Source: an uncultured Eubacteriales bacterium (GTDB lineage Bacteria > Bacillota > Clostridia > Christensenellales > Aristaeellaceae). From it: 8,696 bases of DNA. The position numbers and the translations under genes are program-made. Where the stretch lies: the NCBI GenBank assembly GCA_900553295.1, contig USCR01000105.1:1-8696 (forward strand). Direction: 5' to 3'. Positions 5,715 through 8,696 of the stretch are shown piece by piece (the stretch's first letter is position 1; every line of letters begins with the position of its first letter). The notes beneath the pieces were generated by a model that searched no databases, was not told the DNA's origin, and saw nothing but the letters and a program-made list of their open reading frames with translations.

Positions 5715-6995
5715 TTAGCTCCTTTCCATGGTTACGGTGATGTCCGAGCCGTCCAGGGCGGCCACCACCTCAGGCTTCAGGGTAAGCTCCACCATTTCGC
5801 CAGGGGCGAAGATGGGCGCCTTTTTGCGGGCAATTTCCTTGTCGCCGCTGCGCACCACCACGGTGGCGTTTTTGAACACGGCGCTAGGCCGGAACATCAG
5901 CTCCACGCTCTGGCTGTCTTCGCCCCGGAGGTGAATCTGCTGGGGCACCACGCCGCGCACGCCGTCCCCGTCCTTTACCTGGGCCACAGGCGTATCCTGC
6001 AGCTGCCCACGGGCATAGGCCGCCGCCGCGTGCCCCGCCTTGAAGCTCTCGTTGCTCACAAAGTCCACCAGGTCATGCACATGCAGCACATTGCCGCAGG
6101 CAAAAATGCCGGGCACGCTGGTTTGCAGCTGATCGTCCACCACGGCGCCCTGGGTCAGGGGGGATAGCTGGACGCCCGCGCCGATGGAAAGCTCGTTCTC
6201 CGGGATCAAGCCCACGGAGAGCAGCAGCGTATCGCAATCGAAATGGATCTCCGTCCCGGGAATGGGCTGGCGGCGCTCGTCCACCTCCGCCACGGTAACG
6301 CCGGTAAGGCGCTCCTTGCCCTGAATGTCAATGACCGTATGGCTCAGGTACAGGGGAATATCATAGTCGTTCAGGCACTGGACGATGTTCCGGTTCAATC
6401 CGGAGGAGAAGGGCATCAGTTCCACGCAGGCCAGTACCTTGGCCCCCTGGAGCGTCATGCGCCGGGCCATAATCAGCCCGATGTCGCCGCTGCCCAGGAT
6501 GACCACCCGCTTACCGGGCATGTAGCCCTCCAGGTTCACAAACTTCTGTGCGGTGCCCGCGGAATAGATACCCGCGCACCGGGTGCCCGGGGTGCCCAGG
6601 GCTCCTCGCGGACGCTCCCGGCAGCCCATGGCCAGCACAATGCTCCCAGCCTCAAAAATCTGCACCCCGTGCTCCGCGCTTACGCAGGTGACGCGATGGT
6701 TCGCCTCCACGGAAAGCACCGTGGTATCGCACTGGATGTTGATGTTCAGCTCCCGGGCCCGGTCAATGTCCTTTTGGGCATATTCGGGGCCGGTGAATTC
6801 TTCCTTGAAGCGATGCAGTCCGAAACCGTTATGGATGCACTGGCGCAGAATGCCACCGGGGGTATGTTCCCGCTCCAGCACCAGCAAATTGTCAATGCCG
6901 TCCTCCCGGGCGGCGATGGCGGCAGCCAGGCCCGCCGGACCCGCGCCGATGACCAGCACGTCCACCCACTGCACGCCGTTTCCTGCCTGTGTCAT
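5715..6995 (-). CDS. FAD/NAD(P)-dependent oxidoreductase (Pyr_redox type), partner of GlpA-like dehydrogenase
   Basis: The 426-residue protein has two dinucleotide-binding folds. The FAD fold is VLVIGAGPAGLAAAIAA (13-29) with an acidic strand end VLERE (39-43). The inserted NAD(P) fold is VVILGSGDIGLIMARR (164-179). AMGCRERPRG (122-131) and the FAD-ribityl contact GIFACGNVLHVHDLVD (297-312) complete the pyridine-nucleotide-disulfide oxidoreductase plan. There is no redox-active C-x2-C or C-x4-C pair, so it is not a thioredoxin or disulfide reductase. Residues from about 350 to 426 form an extra beta-rich C-terminal domain. The same design is seen in the larger flavin subunits of octopine oxidase and hydrogen cyanide synthase, which act with a DAO-type partner. 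I infer it passes electrons between the dehydrogenase and NAD(P) or a carrier. AAGGAGG inside the end of the preceding gene lies 9 nt before ATG 6995, and 4 nt separate the two genes. Confidence 0.88.
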   Translation of the reverse strand: MTQAGNGVQWVDVLVIGAGPAGLAAAIAAREDGIDNLLVLEREHTPGGILRQCIHNGFGLHRFKEEFTGPEYAQKDIDRARELNINIQCDTTVLSVEANHRVTCVSAEHGVQIFEAGSIVLAMGCRERPRGALGTPGTRCAGIYSAGTAQKFVNLEGYMPGKRVVILGSGDIGLIMARRMTLQGAKVLACVELMPFSSGLNRNIVQCLNDYDIPLYLSHTVIDIQGKERLTGVTVAEVDERRQPIPGTEIHFDCDTLLLSVGLIPENELSIGAGVQLSPLTQGAVVDDQLQTSVPGIFACGNVLHVHDLVDFVSNESFKAGHAAAAYARGQLQDTPVAQVKDGDGVRGVVPQQIHLRGEDSQSVELMFRPSAVFKNATVVVRSGDKEIARKKAPIFAPGEMVELTLKPEVVAALDGSDITVTMERS

Positions 6996-6999
6996 GTCA

Positions 7000-8448
7000 T
7001 CATTCCTCCTTCAGCGCGTCCAGAATGGTGCCCGTCAGCAGATAGCTGTTGCCGCCATTCTTCGTGACCTGGGTCATGGGAATGCCCAGTTCCTCGGAGA
7101 GGATCTCCGCCACGCGGGGGCTGCAGAAGCCGCCCTGGCAGCGGCCCATGCCCGCCCGGGTGCGGCGCTTGACGCCGTCAATGCTCCGGGCGCCCACGGG
7201 GCGGCGAATCGCCGCGCGGATCTCCGCCTCGGTAACCGTTTCGCAGCGGCAAACCATGCGTCCATACAGGCTATCCTGCTCCACGGCCGCTTTACGCTCA
7301 GGGGTCGTCATGGCATAGAAGGGCTTGGGCAGCGGTTGCGCCGGCTGGTAGTCGGTCTTGAGGGTGAGGCCCATTTCCTCCGCGATCTGCTTGCCCAGCA
7401 TTTCGGCAATGGCGGGCGCAGCGGACAGGCCGGGGCTTTCAATGCCCACGGTTTCATAGGCGTTCTTGGCCCCGGAAACGGCTCCGATCACGAAGTCGCC
7501 CTTTTCCTCATGGGCACGGATACCGGAGAAATTGGTGATGGAGCCCCGCACGCTGAGGTTGGGCCAGGTGAGCCGCGCCTTGTCCAGCACAAACTTCAAG
7601 CCCTCCGCGGTGGTGGACACGTCGGTATCGTCGGGGATATCCTCGGCGCTGGGCCCCAGCAGGGTGTTGCCATGCACCGTGGGCGAAACCAGCACGCCCT
7701 TGCCCATCTTGGTGGGGCACTGGAACATGGTCATGGTAAAGGGCAGGGGCGTCATCCGGTCCAGCAGATAATACTGGCCCCGGCGGTAGATAATATTCAG
7801 CCGTGTGTCGGAGATCATATTATGGAGCTTGGCAGAGAACACGCCCGCGCAGTTCACCAGCACCTTAGCGGTAAACTCACCGCGGTTGGTCTCCACCTTC
7901 CAGCCTGTTTCCGTGGCGCTGACCGCCTGCACCTGCGTATCCCGCTCAAAGCGTACGCCGTTGAGCGCCGCGTGATCCGCCAGGGCAAAGGTCATTTCGT
8001 AGGGGCTGGTCAAGCCGCTGGTGGGCGCATACAAGGCGCAGAGCACCGCGGGATTGGTCTGAGGCTCCATTTGCAATATTTCGTCCCGCTCCACCAGCCG
8101 CACGCCGGGCACACCATTGGCCTCGCCCTGACGCACCAGATTTTCCAGGGTAGCGCGGTCCTCTTCGCTAAAGCCCAGCACAAGCGCGCCAGGCTGACTG
8201 TAGGGAACACCCAGCTCCCGGCAAAGCTCCGGGTACATTTTTGCGCCTTCCACGTTCAACCGGGCCTTTAACGTTCCCGGATGCGCGTCAAAGCCCGCGT
8301 GGACGATGCCGCTGTTTGCCTTGCTGGCGCCCTCGGCCACGTCCCCGGCCTTTTCCAGCACCGTAATGCTACCGTGATAGCGGCTCAGCACACGCGCCAA
8401 GGCACAACCCACGACACCGGCACCCACGATGATGATGTCGCTTACCAA
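7000..8448 (-). CDS. GlpA-type FAD dehydrogenase with C-terminal BFD-like [2Fe-2S] domain
   Basis: The 482-residue protein has an N-terminal DAO domain: FAD loop IIIVGAGVVGCALAR (5-19), the segment SKANSGIVHAGF (42-53), YRRGQYYLLD (221-230), KGVLVSPTVHGNTLLGP (250-266), NFSGIRAH (306-313) and the closing IESPGLSAAPAIA (336-348). From about 395 it carries a bacterioferritin-associated-ferredoxin-like domain with C400-x-C402 and C437-x4-C442, the expected [2Fe-2S] ligands. Anaerobic GlpA of enterobacteria has the same DAO plus BFD plan but is somewhat longer (about 540). Likely reaction: oxidation of glycerol-3-phosphate to dihydroxyacetone phosphate; 2-hydroxyglutarate or an amino acid are alternatives, since the DAO fold does not fix substrate. 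The only in-frame start is TTG at 8448, with AGGGAGGG 8 nt upstream; an in-frame TGA lies at 8464-8466. First gene of the operon, preceded by a likely promoter. Confidence 0.9.
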   Translation of the reverse strand: MVSDIIIVGAGVVGCALARVLSRYHGSITVLEKAGDVAEGASKANSGIVHAGFDAHPGTLKARLNVEGAKMYPELCRELGVPYSQPGALVLGFSEEDRATLENLVRQGEANGVPGVRLVERDEILQMEPQTNPAVLCALYAPTSGLTSPYEMTFALADHAALNGVRFERDTQVQAVSATETGWKVETNRGEFTAKVLVNCAGVFSAKLHNMISDTRLNIIYRRGQYYLLDRMTPLPFTMTMFQCPTKMGKGVLVSPTVHGNTLLGPSAEDIPDDTDVSTTAEGLKFVLDKARLTWPNLSVRGSITNFSGIRAHEEKGDFVIGAVSGAKNAYETVGIESPGLSAAPAIAEMLGKQIAEEMGLTLKTDYQPAQPLPKPFYAMTTPERKAAVEQDSLYGRMVCRCETVTEAEIRAAIRRPVGARSIDGVKRRTRAGMGRCQGGFCSPRVAEILSEELGIPMTQVTKNGGNSYLLTGTILDALKEE

Positions 8449-8456
8449 ATCATATT

Positions 8457-8464
8457 CCCTCCCT
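8457..8464 (-). promoter_or_regulatory. Ribosome binding site that fixes the TTG start
   Basis: AGGGAGGG on the - strand, containing a full GGAGG, ends 8 nt before TTG 8448. No ATG or GTG occurs in frame between the upstream stop and the FAD loop, so this site decides the TTG start. An out-of-frame ATG at 8453-8451 is only 3 nt from the site and opens a four-codon frame. Confidence 0.7.
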
Positions 8465-8470
8465 CAAAAC

Positions 8471-8482
8471 CGCACACATGCG
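8471..8482 (-). other. Small 5' UTR hairpin upstream of the RBS
   Basis: CGCATGTGTGCG on the - strand pairs 4 bp (CGCA with TGCG) around TGTG and is followed by GTTTTGAGG, just before the ribosome binding site. It lies within the predicted leader of about 48 nt. It is too short to be a convincing terminator; it may stabilise the leader or be chance. Confidence 0.25.
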
Positions 8483-8502
8483 ATTCTTGTTCTTTACTTG
8501 AT

Positions 8503-8531
8503 ATTGTACCATGCCGCAGGCAGAAACGAAA
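8503..8531 (-). promoter_or_regulatory. Predicted extended -10 promoter for the three-gene redox operon
   Basis: On the - strand TGGTACAAT gives a -10 hexamer TACAAT (8508-8503; five of six consensus bases) with a TG one base upstream, as in extended -10 promoters. At 17 nt spacing the -35 would be TTTCGT (8531-8526), which is weak. Transcription would start near 8496, leaving a leader of about 48 nt to the TTG start. An extended -10 with a poor -35 often relies on an activator, which fits the palindrome immediately upstream. Confidence 0.6.
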
Positions 8532-8544
8532 GAGAAATTTCTCT
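8531..8544. promoter_or_regulatory. Perfect 14-bp palindrome, candidate operator
   Basis: AGAGAAATTTCTCT is fully self-complementary and overlaps the upstream edge of the predicted -35. Its position and symmetry suit a dimeric regulator, either an activator touching RNA polymerase or a repressor. I do not recognise it as the consensus of a known regulator. Confidence 0.5.
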
Positions 8545-8547
8545 GTT

Positions 8548-8664
8548 TTTGTCAATGTATCCAATCTTTCCCCCCAATATGACCATGAATTTTCGCCTGC
8601 ACCCGGGCAAAGAAAAAAAGTTGCAGAAAAAAATTGCCGCGTGTAGGTTTGTCAAACATATTGG
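8548..8664. repeat. Short repeats in the AT-rich upstream region
   Basis: TTTGTCAA occurs at 8548-8555 and again at 8648-8655, the second copy inside a near-perfect palindrome GTTTGTCAAAC (8647-8657). CCAATATG (8574-8581) is repeated in inverted form as CATATTGG (8657-8664). Two A7 runs lie at 8613-8619 and 8627-8633 within an imperfect tandem GCA(A)AGA7 unit. They lie between the predicted promoter of the redox operon and the right edge. Short repeats in AT-rich DNA can arise by chance. Confidence 0.35.
8634..8662 (+). promoter_or_regulatory. Possible divergent + strand promoter toward the right edge
   Basis: TTGCCG (8634-8639; four of six -35 bases) is followed after 17 nt by CATATT (8657-8662; four of six -10 bases). 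Transcription would begin near 8669 and run into AAGGAAGAGAGG and a 5-bp hairpin AGAGA-GGACA-TCTCT. No start codon is seen before the window ends. The adjacent A-tracts could serve as an UP-like element. Weak, but in keeping with a divergent arrangement. Confidence 0.28.
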
Positions 8665-8696
8665 ACAGTAAAGGAAGAGAGGACATCTCTGGGAGC

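Noticed and set aside
6583..8271. 562-codon open frame on the + strand
   Set aside because: It lies antisense to the GlpA-like gene, which has clear FAD and Fe-S motifs. Its translation is rich in His, Arg, Ala and Pro with no recognisable domain, as expected from the complement of GC-rich coding DNA.
8550..8555. Perfect TTGACA on the - strand as a -35 element
   Set aside because: At 16-18 nt spacing no acceptable -10 follows (CTTTCG at 17 nt). The TACAAT used for the promoter is 41 nt away.
8607..8638. Two A7 runs with flanking GGCAA/TTGCC as a terminator or CRISPR-like repeat
   Set aside because: There is no stable stem followed by a U-tract, and only two imperfect units of unequal length without spacers.
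8281..8671. Two + strand open frames in the intergenic region
   Set aside because: They start inside the antisense of the GlpA-like gene, run through low-complexity A-tracts, and show no RBS or domain.
8498..8696. - strand frame open from the right edge for 66 codons, possibly the 3' end of an upstream gene
   Set aside because: The translation is unlike a protein domain, runs through T-tracts, and overlaps the predicted promoter. It is probably chance in this AT-rich stretch, though not excluded without the adjoining sequence.

Overview
The window looks like chromosomal DNA from a GC-rich anaerobic member of the Bacillota, probably class Clostridia. The basis is an RqcH/NFACT-type gene, strong AGGAG/GGAGG ribosome binding sites, U-tract terminators, and the three-gene set of GlpA-like dehydrogenase, NAD(P)/FAD oxidoreductase and DUF1667 protein that is common in clostridia. 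Coding density is high. I see no tRNA, rRNA, CRISPR array, insertion sequence or phage gene. Two CDS frames were shortened to downstream starts that fit a ribosome binding site clearly better, and others were chosen on homology.

Left part, + strand (1-1736): the 3' two thirds of rqcH (ribosome quality control, alanine tailing; 5' end outside the window), followed 28 nt later by a GNAT acetyltransferase of the phosphinothricin-acetyltransferase type. A hairpin at 1748-1782 separates this pair from the convergent genes.

Middle part, - strand, read from right to left (5220 to 1785): histidine phosphatase, beta-lactamase-fold serine hydrolase, VOC/PhnB-like protein, a small helical Imm5-like putative immunity protein, and a SAM-dependent methyltransferase. 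Gaps are 19 to 72 nt and no internal terminator is evident, so this is probably one transcript ending at the 1748-1782 hairpin. The genes have no obvious shared pathway; they are the kind of small-molecule modifying enzymes found in accessory neighbourhoods.

Right part, - strand (8448 to 5354): a tight three-gene operon. It encodes a GlpA-type FAD dehydrogenase with a C-terminal BFD-like [2Fe-2S] domain, a two-dinucleotide-fold FAD/NAD(P) oxidoreductase, and a 117-residue DUF1667 protein whose four cysteines look like the Fe4S4 site of molybdopterin oxidoreductases. Together they look like an electron-transfer dehydrogenase complex that oxidises glycerol-3-phosphate or another 2-hydroxy or amino acid. 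The first gene starts with TTG. Its ~250 nt AT-rich upstream region holds an extended -10 promoter, a perfect 14-bp palindrome against the -35 position, further repeats, and possibly a divergent + strand promoter serving a gene beyond the right edge. A strong hairpin at 5281-5317 ends this operon.

The most interesting element is the DUF1667 protein and its likely role as a third redox module. The regulatory and translational details at the head and first junction of that operon are the next most unusual.
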